Shown here in pieces: positions 1 to 18,749 of a DNA stretch of 64,000 nt. Both the position numbers and the translations under genes were made by a program. Numbering within the stretch: the first letter of the stretch is position 1; each line of letters begins with the position of its first letter. The stretch is taken from NCBI RefSeq assembly GCF_030445035.2, contig NC_080699.1, positions 11,470,001-11,534,000 of the forward strand. Direction: 5' to 3'. The DNA is from Dasypus novemcinctus. Taxonomy: Eukaryota > Chordata > Mammalia > Cingulata > Dasypodidae. A model generated the notes under the pieces. The model saw only the letters and a list, made by a program, of their open reading frames with translations, was not told where the DNA came from and searched no databases.

Positions 1-119
1 TTACCTAGCTCTGTCCTATGTGAGATCTGGGAAGCAATAAGCACCCAGTAACAATGAGCAAATCCATTGCTTGGATCTTGGTGTCTAAATATCATTCTCC
101 AATAAAAGGAAACAGCTCC

Positions 120-1130
120 TTGAATAAATGACTCATTCTAAGGCTAGGACAAGGAAACTACAAAATGATCCTATAGTTTCTTGTAGTGACAATACACATG
201 GAAATATGCAAGAAACAAAAAAAGATGGAGCATGTCAAAAGGACACAAGAGCCAACTAAAATAGCTCCATATGTCAAAACTGGATGAATTTGAACAACAA
301 TAATAAAAATAATGTATTATTGGGTTATTATATAAGGTATAAAATATACATACATGAATCCATATGATATAAACAAATGATTAAATAAAAATGTGGGATA
401 AGAGATAAATCGTCCTTCAGGAAGAATTCTAAATAATAAATGCAGATAAAGGTTAATATCATCAGTAGGGTCATGGGGATATCATAGATTCCCTGACATG
501 ATGAGCTAGAAGGGTACTTTGCCTCTGGTATCCTTTTTAAAAGTCTGCCATCCAAGAATTTTATATCCAGTGAGACTTTCGTTTAAAAGTGAGGGAGACA
601 TTAAGACATTCTCAAATAAACAAAAGCTGATGGAGTTCATCACCACTAGGTATGCTCTACAAACTATGCTAAAGGTAGTTCTTCATACTAAAAAGAAAGG
701 ACAATAGACAGTGTTTCAAAGTGGCATAAAGAAAATAAAGACCGTCAGTAAAGATAAAAACAAAATAAAACAAAAAAAACAGTCCATATGCCCAGTCTAA
801 TAATGATAACAGCATCAGACATATCCAAATTGAAGGATATTCCCTAAAATACCTAACCTGTACTTCTCAAAACTGTCAAAGTTATGGAAAATAAAGAAAA
901 ACATTGAAACTATCAAACAACAACAACAACAACAGACTAAAAAGACATAACAATGAAATGCAATGATGTGCCCCAGATTGGATACTGGACAATGCAAATA
1001 CATTAATGGAAAAACTACTAAAATCTGAATAAATCCTGGAGTTTAGTTAGTACTAGCAGATCATTATCGGTTTCTCAGTTTTGCAATGTTGAAATTAACA
1101 TTAAGGAAAACAGTGAAGGGAATTGGGGAA
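120..1130 (+). mobile_element. Old L1/HAL1-type relic
   Basis: Reads like the 3' half of ancient mammalian L1/HAL1 elements in + orientation. Around 545-720 comes the 'ccaagaattttatatccag ... gacattctcaaataaacaaa' text typical of these families, and 820-1090 holds a 'ggatattccctaaaatacct' type tail region. No open frame survives. An (AAC)5 run lies at about 918-933. Family assignment is from memory of consensus patterns. Confidence 0.4.
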
Positions 1131-1985
1131 CTCTTCATAAATTATTTCCAACTCTTTTGAAAAACTGAAAAAAAAAACCCAAAATGAGAAGTTTATTAAA
1201 AGTATATACGACTTGTTTTCCTAGAATCATATATAAAGGAGACCAACGAGGCTTTTATCTTTCTTTAAAAATCGTTACTAGGATTTCATGAATTTAACAT
1301 TGTGTTTTAATAAACTGCAACCAACATACCCTTTGATGTCTACATTTTCCCATCTTCAGATAATGGAAGCATCTTCCAGTTGGCTCCAGAAAACTTTTGA
1401 CATATCAGTAATTTTAATAGCTTCCTTGCTTTCTAGAATACAAACTGTTCCAGTTGCATCTGTACAGTTCCTTCCCTAAACTTTGAATCAGTCATATCTC
1501 CTAGGAGCTCTGATTCCTTTTAGTAGGAAATGGTATTAGATACCATAAACTGTGTGCTGAAGGTGCTAATTACTACCAGATTGGTCATTATTTCTAAGCC
1601 TTTTTTGGTGCATGGAGTTAGAAAATACATTTTTTAAAAATTTAAAGTATCAAATAAATCATTTGTTATAGTAAGACTTCCAATTCAAATTTAAGACTAT
1701 CATATTTAGCCTCTTGCATCTTAAATCTGTGCAATCTTTGTCCAATGCGTTTTCCAACAACACCAGTATAATAATTCATGTTGTATATATAATACACAAC
1801 ATTCTCAGAATGGCAATATCAACATTAGCATAAACAATATGATTACTGAGAGCAGCTTAAGTGTTTTGAAGTTACTTTTGTTTCTATAAGATGCCCCACC
1901 AGAGAGGATAAGTCAAGTTTCTCTGTTTTAAAATTAGTTGAAATAATGCAAATAAATAGCTCTGGAAGGTTTATTGGCTTCTTTC
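1131..1985. other. Unannotated AT-rich upstream flank
   Basis: No gene, recognised repeat or regulatory pattern seen. Confidence 0.5.
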
Positions 1986-1989
1986 TTTC

Positions 1990-2470
1990 CATCCTGTTCC
2001 TCTGTTTCTAGAGGAAATACATATATTAAATAGGTATAGATATATAGATATAATTATCTCTTCAGAGATATGCTACTGTGCCATGCATCTTGCTTTTCCT
2101 TACTTAGCACTAAAAACTCTCTGTCACTCCATGGTGGTAAACAGAGATATTCCTTTCTTCTTGTACAACTATATTATACATCATTGTACAGAAGTGCCAT
2201 AGCTTAGTAAAACTGTCTCCTATCAATAGACATTTGGGTTGTTTTGTGTTTTGCTATGACAAAAAAATGCTATAACAGCTTTGTGCATGCAACATTTACA
2301 GTTCTGCTAATATATTTTTAATTGAAATAGAATCCTAAAAGTAAGATTGCAGAATAAAATGGTAAATTTTACTGGTATTAGTTTTGTATACATTTCTTTC
2401 CCAGACTATTTTTTCAGTTTCCAAATTTCACTTGCCTTACTCTAGTGTCACTGTAGAGCACTAACCAAGA
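1990..2470 (-). mobile_element. Old L1 3' UTR relic
   Basis: Matches the reverse complement of old L1 3' ends: the order 'gacatttgggttgttt', 'gctataacagct', 'gaaatagaatcctaaaagtaa' is the usual layout of this module. Strongly diverged and without coding potential. Confidence 0.45.
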
Positions 2471-2800
2471 TTTTGGATCTAATATATAAGTCTGATAAAT
2501 TTTAGCCCTTATAATCCTTCATTGTTTCTCTATATCCATGAGATGATGACAAATCTGTTGGACAAGACAATTCATAAATTGTCTCTTGCTTTGCTGTCCA
2601 TCCTCATTTCCATCATTTCCTCCTATACAATCTGAAGTCCAGTTATACTAAACTATTAGCAACTACATGTGATAAAATACACATCCATAAAAGTTCAGTT
2701 CAAATTCTCTTTCTCTGTGAGTTCTTCCCAAACTCCCTCAGTTAGACATGATATTTTGCTCACATGTCACTCTGTACATCCTTCCATTGCAGGTTTGATC
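2471..2800. other. Unannotated flank
   Basis: Nothing recognised in this stretch. Confidence 0.4.
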
Positions 2801-2802
2801 AC

Positions 2803-4640
2803 GTTTTTTAAAATTATTTTTATTAAAGTATATCATTCATACATGAACACACATAAACAATAAGTGTACAAGTAAATATTGCGAACTTACAAAATAAACA
2901 GACATAACATCACACAGGGGTTTCAGACATCACCCCTCCACCAACTCTTTGCATTGGTGTAAAACATTTGTTACAAACTATGCTAGAGCATTGTCAAAAT
3001 ATTAATACTAACTATATTCCTTATCTTACATTTGGTGTATTTTTCCCCAAACCCATACTAGTTTTTTTAAATGTATTTTTGTTACAGACATTGTGAACTT
3101 GCAAAACAATCATTCAGATGTGTAGATTTCCCATACACCTCCACACACTGGTGGAACATTTGTTACAGATTATGAGATAATATCATCAGACAATTACCAG
3201 CAATCAGGATCCATAGCATACATTTGGCACACTTTATCCCTACACCTCCATTGTCAACACAGTATAGCTTGGCATTAATGCAAGAATATTATAGTATTGC
3301 TGTTAACCACAGTCTATAGGTCACACCAAGTGTAGTTTTCCCATGTTTCTCCATATTCCCATTACCCTGCAATAGTGATGTATATATGCTCTAGCTCACA
3401 GAAGGACTCTCTTGCATTTGTACACTTAACCACAATTCTCAACCGCCTCTGGGCTCACTGTGTTGTTCAGTCCCTAGATTATTCTTTAGCGTTTTTTCTA
3501 TTGACATTTACCTCCCCAGACTACCTTTTTCAACCACAATCCCAATTGTAAACCAGTTGTTACTCGCTATAATGTGTTACTATCAAATCTATCCATCTCC
3601 ACACTTTTACAGTCAAGTTAATTAAAACTTCTACATATATTAAGCACCCATAGTTCTTCTCAACCCTCCTCTTATCTCCTTATAACCTATACTGTAGGTT
3701 CTAATTCCATGTGTTTACTATTTGTATTTAGTTCATATTAATGAGGCCATGCGATATTTGTCCTTTTCTGTCTGGCTTACTTTGCTTAGTATAATATGTT
3801 CAAGATTCATCCATGTTATCACATATGTCCCAATTTCATTTCTTCTTATTGCAGCATAGTATTCCATCATACGTATATACCACATTTTGTTTATCCATTC
3901 ATTGGTGGATGGACACTTTGTTGTTTCCACCTTTTGGCAATTGTGAACAATGCCTCTATGAACATTGGTGTGCAGATGTCTTTTCATGTCATGGTTCTTA
4001 GTTCTTCTGGATATATTCCTAGTAGAAGAATTGCTGGATCATAAGGCAGTTCTGTATTTAGCTTCCTGAGGAACCACCAAACTGTCTTCCACAGAGGCTG
4101 CACCATTTTATACTCCCACCAACAGTGAAGGAGTGTTCCTATTTCTCCACATCCTCTCCAGCACTTATCGTCTGTTTTTTTAATAATAGCTATTCTATGT
4201 GATGTTAGATGATATCTCATTGTTGTTTTAATTTGCATTTCCCTAATAGCTAGTGAAATGGAACATTTTTTCATGTGCTTTTTGGCCATTTGTATTTCCT
4301 CTTTGGAGAAATGTCTATTTAAATCTTTTGCTCATTTTTTAATTGAATTGCTTGCTCTTTTATTGTTGAGTTGTATAATCTCTTTATGTAGAATTGAAAT
4401 TAAACCCTTATTGGATAAGTGGTTTCCAGATATTTTCTCCCATTGACTGGGCTGCCTTTTCACCTTCTTGATGAAGTCCTTTGGATCATAGAAATGTTTA
4501 AGTTTGAGGAGGTCCCATTTATCCATGTTTTCTTTTATTGCTTGTGCTTTTGGTGTAAGGTTTAAGAATCCACCACCTACCACCAGGTCTTGAAGATAGT
4601 TCCCTACATTTTCTTCTTGGAACTTTATTGTACTTCCTTT
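2803..4640 (-). mobile_element. 5'-truncated LINE-1: ORF2 C-terminus plus 3' UTR
   Basis: LINE-1 in minus orientation. About 3730-4640 reads on the minus strand as the C-terminal third of ORF2p, the L1 endonuclease/reverse transcriptase, in pieces: [15 protein letters not shown], then the cysteine-rich [17 protein letters not shown], then [16 protein letters not shown]. The pieces sit in different frames, so it is dead. About 2803-3730 is its 3' UTR, built of two diverged copies of a roughly 210-bp module (gaactt at 2883 and at 3095). The 5' truncation near 4640 is typical of aborted target-primed reverse transcription. The related 3' UTR at 46735-47820 belongs to the same L1 lineage. Confidence 0.85.
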
Positions 4641-4732
4641 TATATTTAGGTCTTTGATCCGAGGATGACATTTTTGGCAATTCTTTATAAATAAGGATTT
4701 CCTTCTGAAAGTTTACATACATTCTATCAGAA

Positions 4733-4860
4733 CAGAAAAGTTAAGTAAAATATCCAAAGTAATGCAGCCAGGAAATTTGGAGCCTATAATTTGAACCCAG
4801 TTGTTATTATAGTAAAGCCTGATATCTCTTGAGTAGACCACGCTACCTTTCTGAAAGGTG
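4733..4860 (-). repeat. MIR SINE relic
   Basis: Reverse-oriented MIR: 'ttaagtaa', 'tttgaacccag' and 'accacgctacc' appear in the expected order for the conserved core and tRNA-like head. Diverged, as expected for this ancient family. Confidence 0.5.
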
Positions 4861-4944
4861 TGGAATCTTCCAGTGTACTGTTCAGCTCCCACGGCCCGCT
4901 TTCCACCTTTAGCTCATTAACTCAACCAGTTTTAATCAAGACAG

Positions 4945-5015
4945 CATGGCCTCTCAAATCCACCAGACCTGAGTTCCATCCCTGGCTCTTGGCTTTATCT
5001 TATTATCTTCACTTA
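4945..5015 (+). repeat. MIR SINE relic, left part
   Basis: 'acagcatggcc', 'gacctgagttccatccctgg' and 'tatcttcacttagct' follow the left half of MIR. The right half resumes after the LTR at 5016-5358. Confidence 0.5.
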
Positions 5016-5358
5016 GCTAGGCTGCAATCACAAATACCAAAAACTGGTTTGACTGACACAACAGGAATGTACTGGCCTACAAGTTGAGAGCCCACAAGGA
5101 TGGCTTCCTCTGGGGGTGGGCAGCATCCTGGCTGGCAGCAGCCCTTGGCTTTCAGCATTTGACCATGTCCTCTCCTTTCTCCTCTGGCTGCTCCTCATGG
5201 CTCTCACTCCAGCAGTACTGATTAAGGCCCACCCTCATTCAGTTGGCCCCCTAAACCAAACTAACATCTTCAAGAGGTCCATTTATGGTGGGTTCACACT
5301 CACAGGAATGTAAGCCCAATTCATGTATAAATTGGGGTACATAATTCAATCCACCCCA
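5016..5358 (-). mobile_element. Solo MaLR-type LTR
   Basis: On the minus strand this begins near 'ggattgaattatgtacccc' and ends near 'attcctgttgtgtcagtc', the layout of MaLR (ERVL-related) LTRs. It has no internal region, so it is a solo LTR. It splits a MIR into two parts, which shows it inserted after the MIR. It shares the block 'gaatgagggtgg...ttaatcag' with the 3' LTR at 44947-45391, so the two belong to related subfamilies. Confidence 0.6.
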
Positions 5359-5361
5359 CTT

Positions 5362-5515
5362 ACGAAGAATATAATCTTAAACAAGTTGCTCAACATTAAA
5401 TGAGTTTCTTGAACACTATAATGATACCTAATGGTTTTCATAAATCAAGTGATATATGTAAAGCCTTAGCACAATTCCTGGCACCAGTGGAGGCATTCAT
5501 AAATATTAGGAGTCT
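5362..5515 (+). repeat. MIR SINE relic, right part
   Basis: 'gttgctcaacattaaatgag' and 'agcacaattcctggcacca' continue the MIR interrupted at 5015. Confidence 0.5.
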
Positions 5516-5949
5516 TCCAGTAATAGCTGGGATTTTGTTTTGTTCATCTTTATGTCTCAAGTACTCCAACTGATAAGCACATTAGTGCTTGATATGTAGC
5601 TATCTGTGAGTGAATAATTTGATGGAAAGCCTATTACACAGGAAACTGCTCTTCCTCCTAAATTCCTTTTCCTAATTGAAGGTATCACTTCTGATTACTT
5701 AAGCCTTTCTTTAGAGTGCTTAAGTTTCAAACTTGGAATTTGTCTAAACACAGGCCACACTTCCCACCACCATCTGATGCTCAGCTCTGTCAATTTGGCC
5801 TCAGCAAAAACTTTCCCATCTCCAACATCCTGTTACTATGTGTGTTTTACTGAACTATTCCTGATACTTGTCACATCTCACCTGAACCTATATACCAATC
5901 TCACTGAGTCCTGCTTCCCCAGACCTCCCTGAGCAGCCCTCTCTTCCCC

Positions 5950-6033
5950 CACTACCACAGGAGTTTCCTTTCTAAATGTGTCATACCCTTAAAAAAGTCT
6001 CAGACTGCTCCCCATAGAATAAGGTCCATTATT
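5950..6033 (+). mobile_element. L2 LINE relic, left part
   Basis: Diverged L2-like text ('agactgctccccatagaataaggtcc') broken by the DAS SINE at 6044-6313 and resumed to its right. Confidence 0.4.
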
Positions 6034-6043
6034 CCCAGCATTT

Positions 6044-6313
6044 CATTTTTTTTAAAGATTTGTTTTTATTTATGCCCCCCCCCCCCTTGCTGCTTGCTTG
6101 CTGTCTGCTCTGTGTTCATTTGCTGCATGTTCTGTGTCAGCTTGTCTCCTTTTGTTGCATCATCTTGCTGTACCAGCTCTCAGCGGGGGCAAGGGCCATC
6201 AGCTCTCTGCAGGCGCCGGCCAGCTTGCCTTCACAAGGAGGCCCTGGGACGTGACCCCAGGTCCTCCCCTACTGTAGACAGGAGGCCAGTTGATTGAGCC
6301 ACAGCCGCTTCCC
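6044..6313 (-). mobile_element. DAS SINE, partial
   Basis: tRNA-derived armadillo SINE in minus orientation: T-rich tail with 'taaagatttg', a C14-like run, 'tgtgtcagcttgtctcc', then the head ending 'ttgattgagccacagccgct'. Flanked by a 10-bp target-site duplication, cccagcattt (6034-6043 and 6314-6323). Shorter than the other long copies: part of the middle is missing or replaced. Confidence 0.85.
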
Positions 6314-6323
6314 CCCAGCATTT

Positions 6324-6680
6324 AATTTAATATGCTCCATATGTGTCCAACCTGACTTTCTGTTCTAACCACACTCTACCTCCCTAATTTGCACTTCAGG
6401 AAGAGCTCAGCACAGCATGCTTATACCTTCAGGCCCTTGTGTCCCACTGTTCTACCTCTAGACAGCACCAGATCTTTATCCTTCTCCTTGAGAAATCTGG
6501 ATTTGGGTGTCCTCTCCTACACAAAGCCTTTCCTCAATAACCCCCATGGGAAGTTGCTGTCCCTCTGCTGCTCTTTGATGGAAATTCTCTCACTCAGGTG
6601 GTCACGCTCTTCCATGCTGAGTGAGTGAATTATCAGTGACTCCTCCAGGCACCAGGGCCTTCCCACAGCAGAACTGCCCA
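6324..6680 (+). mobile_element. L2 LINE relic, right part
   Basis: Resumes the L2 text cut at 6033 ('ttcaggcccttgtgtccc', 'agcctttcctcaataac'). These match the L2 region before its 3' end. No coding frame. Confidence 0.5.
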
Positions 6681-8689
6681 CTTGTGGGGCACTTGACTCT
6701 ATAGGATCAGACATCTGGTGGCCTGAAGGAATCTTAGACATTTTCTGGTATACTTACTTTCACGTTTTATATTAGTAAATTCAAGTTCAGAAAATTGTGA
6801 AGATATTTACTTAAACTATTATAAAGGCAATAAAATCAAATATATCTATCTTTGGTTTTCTCAAATAATAAGCAGCCTTTGAATTTTTATATATTGATAC
6901 AGAGGGCTATTTTAACTCTACCTTTACAGCTCAAAAGGGAGGCTCATAAAGTTTTTCTTTATGAAAACTCACACTTTGGGTAATAAAAGGCATATCACAA
7001 ATCATATTTATAAAGTTCTTCAAAGAAACACCCACTCAGGATCAAAAATGCAAGTGTTGGCTTTACCATTACCTGCCACATTTTTATTCCTCATCCTTTT
7101 TCTTCAGTATTGTTTAGCCATTTGTTTTGTTTTTTTTTAACAAATGTGTACAGTATGCTATAGCTCCTTCCTTATTTCCAAACCATCTCTCAAACCCTTT
7201 CTATTTTTAGTGCATCTTACAGGCAGGCATGATTAAATAGGAAAAAAGATTATTATGGGGGTGGGTACATGATACGTGTATACATTCGTATATACATACA
7301 GAAAGAATAATTGTAGATTTATAAAATGAATTAAGATTTTAACTAATTGGAAAAACAGAAAAAATTACTATTTTGAGAAAGTACAGTTGTGCCATCTGTG
7401 GTCATACTAGCCCAGGTGTCTTCCTGGGAGTTGGATTAAAACCTTGTGCTGTATCTATGTCAATGGTGACATCACTTTGTATGAAAGTCCAAATCTTTCA
7501 CTTTTAAAAAGAATAAGAGTTAATAATTGCCTCTGTGCATTAGACAGAGCTTCACTAGTTCAAAAGGGTATTAAGTTTAAAGATGTAGTGGATTTTGAAA
7601 TTTTCATTTAACTTAAATTCAGTTTGAATTTTATGTGACCTCTTTTGTCATCTTCTAAGAGAAACAAGTCTCTGTTATTTACAGGTTTGGTTTTTACACT
7701 GTCAGAAAAGACAAAAAGGGAAACATTCCAAATCCCACTTGACTTGCAAGACTAAAAGCCTTATGAATTAAAATGACAAATATGTGATTTGTGTAATCCA
7801 ATTATTCACAATTAGGTTGTTTTTGTCATAACAATCTGTGATGAAATGTAACAGGAAAGATTACCAAAAAGGAAAAAAAAAGGGTTCTCATTTAAAAAGC
7901 AAAATCTGAACTTGGAAAATAGAAAAGTTCTTTGGCACTGTGAAATTTTTAACAGGGAATTTTAAATGTCAAATATTAACTACAAATACAGGTAATTGGT
8001 GACCCGTTGACTTGAAGGAGAAAAAGGCAATGCATGTTTATTTTTTAAAGTCTTTACCAGGTGTGGCTGACAAAAATACATCATTAACCAACCCATTTTC
8101 TTTTTCCAAACATTGTCACATAAACATAGGTTCATCCTTTTGTAAAATTTACTGGGAGACGCTATTCTAGGCTCCCTAACCTTAAAGAAAAATTTCTCCC
8201 TTATTACTCCTTGAAAGCTTGGCTCTAACTGGTCTGTCCCACCTTTACAGGTTAAATCATGTGATCCCACAAAGAGCACCCAAATTACTGCAAAGATTCA
8301 AAACACTTGGGAGTTTTCACTCCCAGTTTAATGGCATTAGATGTATCTACTGTCTAGATGAGGAGACCTCAAACCATATACAGAAAATCAGAAACCCTTC
8401 ATTCATTTCCACCACACTGGGGGTGGCATGGGCGCTGCTCTCAGCCTCCAGGTGAAAGGAGGATTTTAAAGGTGATCTGGAGAGGAAGTGAGACCATAGC
8501 CCTAAAATTTCCTAGGATAATTTATCTTCTACCCAGTCAAAACAACTATTAACACCAATGACAAGGTGCCTAAGTGTTCTTGGAGGTGACATGGGGTGGA
8601 ATATTCTAGAGCTCAAGCCAAGAAGAGCTGTGCTATTTTTCCATCAGACACCTGTGCCCAGGCACGCTGCTTCCCAGCCTCCTTCCTCG
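6681..8689. other. Proximal upstream flank of GRIA4
   Basis: About 2 kb without a recognised repeat or gene. The lack of transposable elements next to a neuronal CpG-island promoter could mean constraint, which I cannot test here. Confidence 0.5.
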
Positions 8690-9534
8690 GTCGCTACACC
8701 ACGTCGCTCCTGCCCTGAAGCGGCCACCGCGCGAGGAACGACTCTTTAATTACTGTAAGGACAGGAGTCTGATTACTTTTCCTGTTTCACGCGGCGTGCA
8801 GTTCTTCCGCCTAGTTTTGCCTCGGGACTCCCAGAGCCCGTGCTCGAGGCCCCCAGTAAGTTTTCCCTCTGCAGCCCCTGACGCACCCTGCTCCACAGCC
8901 TCAACTTCGCCCGATTTAAAGCCCCGCGCGGGCCGCCCCGCGGGTCTCTCAGCCCCTCGGGCCTCCTCGCCCGCCTCCCCGCCCTCCGGTCTTTCGTCCT
9001 TGGCCGTGGCCTCCAGGCCCGCCGGGCGGCCCCTCGGCCTCAGCCCTCGCCCCTTCCCCTCAGCGGCTCCGGCCTCGGGCGGCCTCGCCGGGGAGAGGCG
9101 CGGCCCCGCGGACGCCGCGGGCCCGGCCGGGGGCAGGGGCGGGCGCCGCCTTGCGCTGCCCGTGGGGCCCGTGGGGCGCGCGGGGCCGGGGCGTGAGGCG
9201 GCCCCGAGCCCGCAGCCCCCGCTCCCGGCGCGCCCGCCAGGCTCCGGCCAAGTGCGGCGGCGGCGGCGGCGAGGCGGGAGCGCCCGCGGAGAGGGGCGCC
9301 TGCCTGAGGCGCGCGGGGAGGCGGTGAGCGGGCGGGGAGGACGCCGCGGCTCTCGGGCCGTCGAGCGCGCGGCGCGGGAGGCGCGGGCGGGCGGGCCCCG
9401 GGCAGGCGCCGCGGGCCGGGCCGCCCGCTCCGGGCTGGCGCAGGCCGGCGGGTGCGGGGCGCGGGCGCGTGCGGGGCCGCGGCGCCGGCGCCCGGGTGTG
9501 CGCGAAGGCGCGAGGCGGGCGCGCGGGAGAGCGC

Positions 9535-16145
<6,611 letters not shown>

Positions 16146-16149
16146 TTTT

Positions 16150-16325
16150 ATTCGACCTCAAACTGATATTTCTCTGAGACAGTCTGGAAAGACAGTCATT
16201 ATTTTGTAATTAAGCAAGTTTTAGCTCAAAGGAGTTGCTTAGTTTGCCAAACAGTATGTAGCTCATAAACTGCAGAGCCAGATTTGAACACCAGTCTTCT
16301 AACTATTCTCCTTGTACTTTTACCA
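16150..16325 (-). repeat. MIR SINE relic
   Basis: Reverse MIR pattern: a degraded cag/tta core followed by 'cagagccagatttgaacacc' and 'tcttctaactattct'. Confidence 0.5.
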
Positions 16326-16638
16326 ATATTACTATAAGAGTGTGAAAACACAACATCCATAAAGAGACTACTTGATTTAAGAAAGAAAAAAGAATGGTCA
16401 TTTATCCTTTTTCTAGTTTAATTGAAGCATTTAGAAGAAAATATGGCAAGACATTTCTGGGCAGCTTCTTCATTAATCATATGAAAGTGTGATAGTGCAA
16501 ACACTAACGTCATATTACATAATGAAACCAGCCACTCATTCATGAGGTTAGGTAGTGAATGTGTTTATCCATTAAATGTACTTATCAGGGGCAACTATAA
16601 TCAGGACACTATGTCAGAAATTAAGGACAAAAAAACTT

Positions 16639-17011
16639 TTTTTTTTAAAGATTTATTTATTTATTTATTTAATCCCCCCCCCTCCCCTGGTTGTCTGTTC
16701 TTGGTGTCTATTTGCTGCGTCTTGTTTCTTTGTCCGCTTCTGTTGTCATCAGCGGCACAGGAAGTGTGGGCGGCGCCATTCCTGGGCAGACTGCACTTTT
16801 CTTTCGCGCTGGGCGGCTCTCCTTACGGGCGCACTCCTTGCTCGTGGGGCTCCCCCACGCGGGGGACACCCCTGCGTGGCACGGCACTCCTTTGCGCGCA
16901 TCAGCACTGCGCATGGCCAGCTCCACACGGGTCAAGGAGGCCCGGGGTTTGAACCGCGGACCTCCCATATGGTAGACGGACGCCCTAACCACTGGGCCAA
17001 AGTCCGTTTCC
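16639..17011 (-). mobile_element. DAS SINE, full-length
   Basis: Full-length tRNA-derived SINE in minus orientation. From left it has a T tail with (attt)n, a C-rich block, the 'ggttgtctgttcttgg' module, the 'gcatcagcactgcgcatgg' module and a tRNA-like head with the B box read as ggtttgaaccg complement near 16944-16960. Flanked by an 11-bp target-site duplication caaaaaaactt (16628-16638, 17012-17022). Many intact CpG dinucleotides suggest a fairly young copy. Confidence 0.93.
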
Positions 17012-17189
17012 CAAAAAAACTTGAAGTACTTGCTGCCTCGAGTAGATGACAGGCAGTGGGAAGACGCGCAAGTCAGGTATGTCAGAATAGTAAGATAAAT
17101 TGCTGTGAGAGAGAGACAGAGTGCTATGACAGACAGACGGAAAGACAGCAAGGGTATTATCCTAGCATGGCTTCCTAGGGGAGATGCTG

Positions 17190-18190
17190 TTGGATGTGTG
17201 TGTCTAGGCTCTAGTTTAGCCATTTGAAAAGCAGGCAGGAAAGAGGGAGAGCATGCCTGGCCAAAGGAGCTGGCCATGAGAAGGCACCAAGGGGTGGGAG
17301 TGACAGATGTGTTTGAGCAACTGAATATGGTGTAGTCTAGTTGTAGTGTTAGGGAGTGTTAGGGAAGGAGACATGTGCTAGGTGAAGCTTTGTCTATCCA
17401 CAGAGAATCATGCAGCCGTTATAGGGGGAGCCCATAAAAGATCCAGACTCAACAGTGACATGATTAGTTTTGTATTTTCCAAAGAACAGGCTGGTTGCAA
17501 GGGGGAAAAATAAATTGGAAGGAGACTTAACTGGAAGAAAAAGACCAGTTAGTTGAGTCTTACGGTAATACAATGTAGAATGATAAATGCTTGAATAAAA
17601 GTAGAAGCCCTGAGGGGAGAGCAAAGCACTGGATTCAAGAATATTAAGCAGGTAATTTTGACAGAACTTAGTGATTGATTGCCTGTCTGTATAGGAGAAT
17701 GAGAAGTAAGTGTGGTGAGAACTAAAGATGATTTCCCCAGTTTCTGGCAGGACCAATGATTAGTGGAGCTGCCGACTAAAGAAGGATACAGAAGAAACAG
17801 GGCTCAGAGGGGTGGGTGGGAGATTAGTGTGGATGTGCTGATTTGGAGGTGCTTAATGGATATCCAGATGAGGACATGCAGTAGGCAGTTGACTTCAGCT
17901 CTTGGGCTCAATCTGAGCTCAAGACAGATGGTTGGTATTAGTTGGAGCCGTGAAAATGGATGCTATCATCCAGAAAGCATATGAGTGAAAGGATTGCTAA
18001 GGACAAAACCCTAGGAAATACCATTACTTAAGGGACAGGAAAAGGAAAAAGGGTAAAACGAAGGACACCAAAGGAAAATGGGTCAGAGAGTTCAGAGGAA
18101 AATGAGACAAGAGTATTTCACAGGAGCCAAGAGGTGGGGAGAATTTAAAGTAAATCATGATCAACCTTGTCAAAGTTTAAATAATGAATT
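17190..18190 (-). mobile_element. L2-type LINE relic
   Basis: Reads as the reverse complement of the L2 coding region: 'cagtgacatgattag', 'gatgaggacatgcagtaggc', 'acaaaaccctaggaaatacc' and 'tcaaccttgtcaaag' come in the order expected for L2 read backwards. No frame remains open over a useful length. Confidence 0.55.
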
Positions 18191-18389
18191 TCAAGGACAA
18201 TTTTAACAACTTTGGAATAGGGCTTCCCGTGTTTTTGGAAATTCTTTTGCATTTTGGCCTGGGAGAAAAAGCAGTCTTTTTTTTAACCCTACATAGATTC
18301 TACTTACCTGTGATATTTTGCATATATTGACTTAGACCATTCCTTTATTTAGGGGTTGGGAGAGTCTTCACTGAACTTTTAGTCACATG

Positions 18390-18560
18390 GGCTTGAATTT
18401 GTAACCTGACAGTGAGTAAGTAAGTTATTTAAGACTTCAGAACCTTGGTTTCCTCATCTGTTAACATGGAGAAAGAATACTTAACACTTGACTTTTATGA
18501 ATTTTATGAATACTAGAAAAATGTTTGGAAAACATTCAGCATATAATTAGAACACAATTA
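18390..18560 (+). repeat. MIR SINE relic
   Basis: 'gggcttgaatttgtaacctg' and 'ccttggtttcctcatctgtt' are the MIR head and core in + orientation. Confidence 0.6.
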
Positions 18561-18749
18561 ATTTTAGCTGTAGGATGTTTTTTCCCTATCCTATAGTGCT
18601 TTTATTTCTGAGACAATCTTAACATTTCAAGAGCTATTAAATTTTGAAAAGGTAATTTGTTTTGAAAAATGTATCTCTGTTGATATTTCATAGAAACTTT
18701 TTTAATCTCTCAGTAAATTATTAATTTTAATATGTCCACAAGTTGGAAT

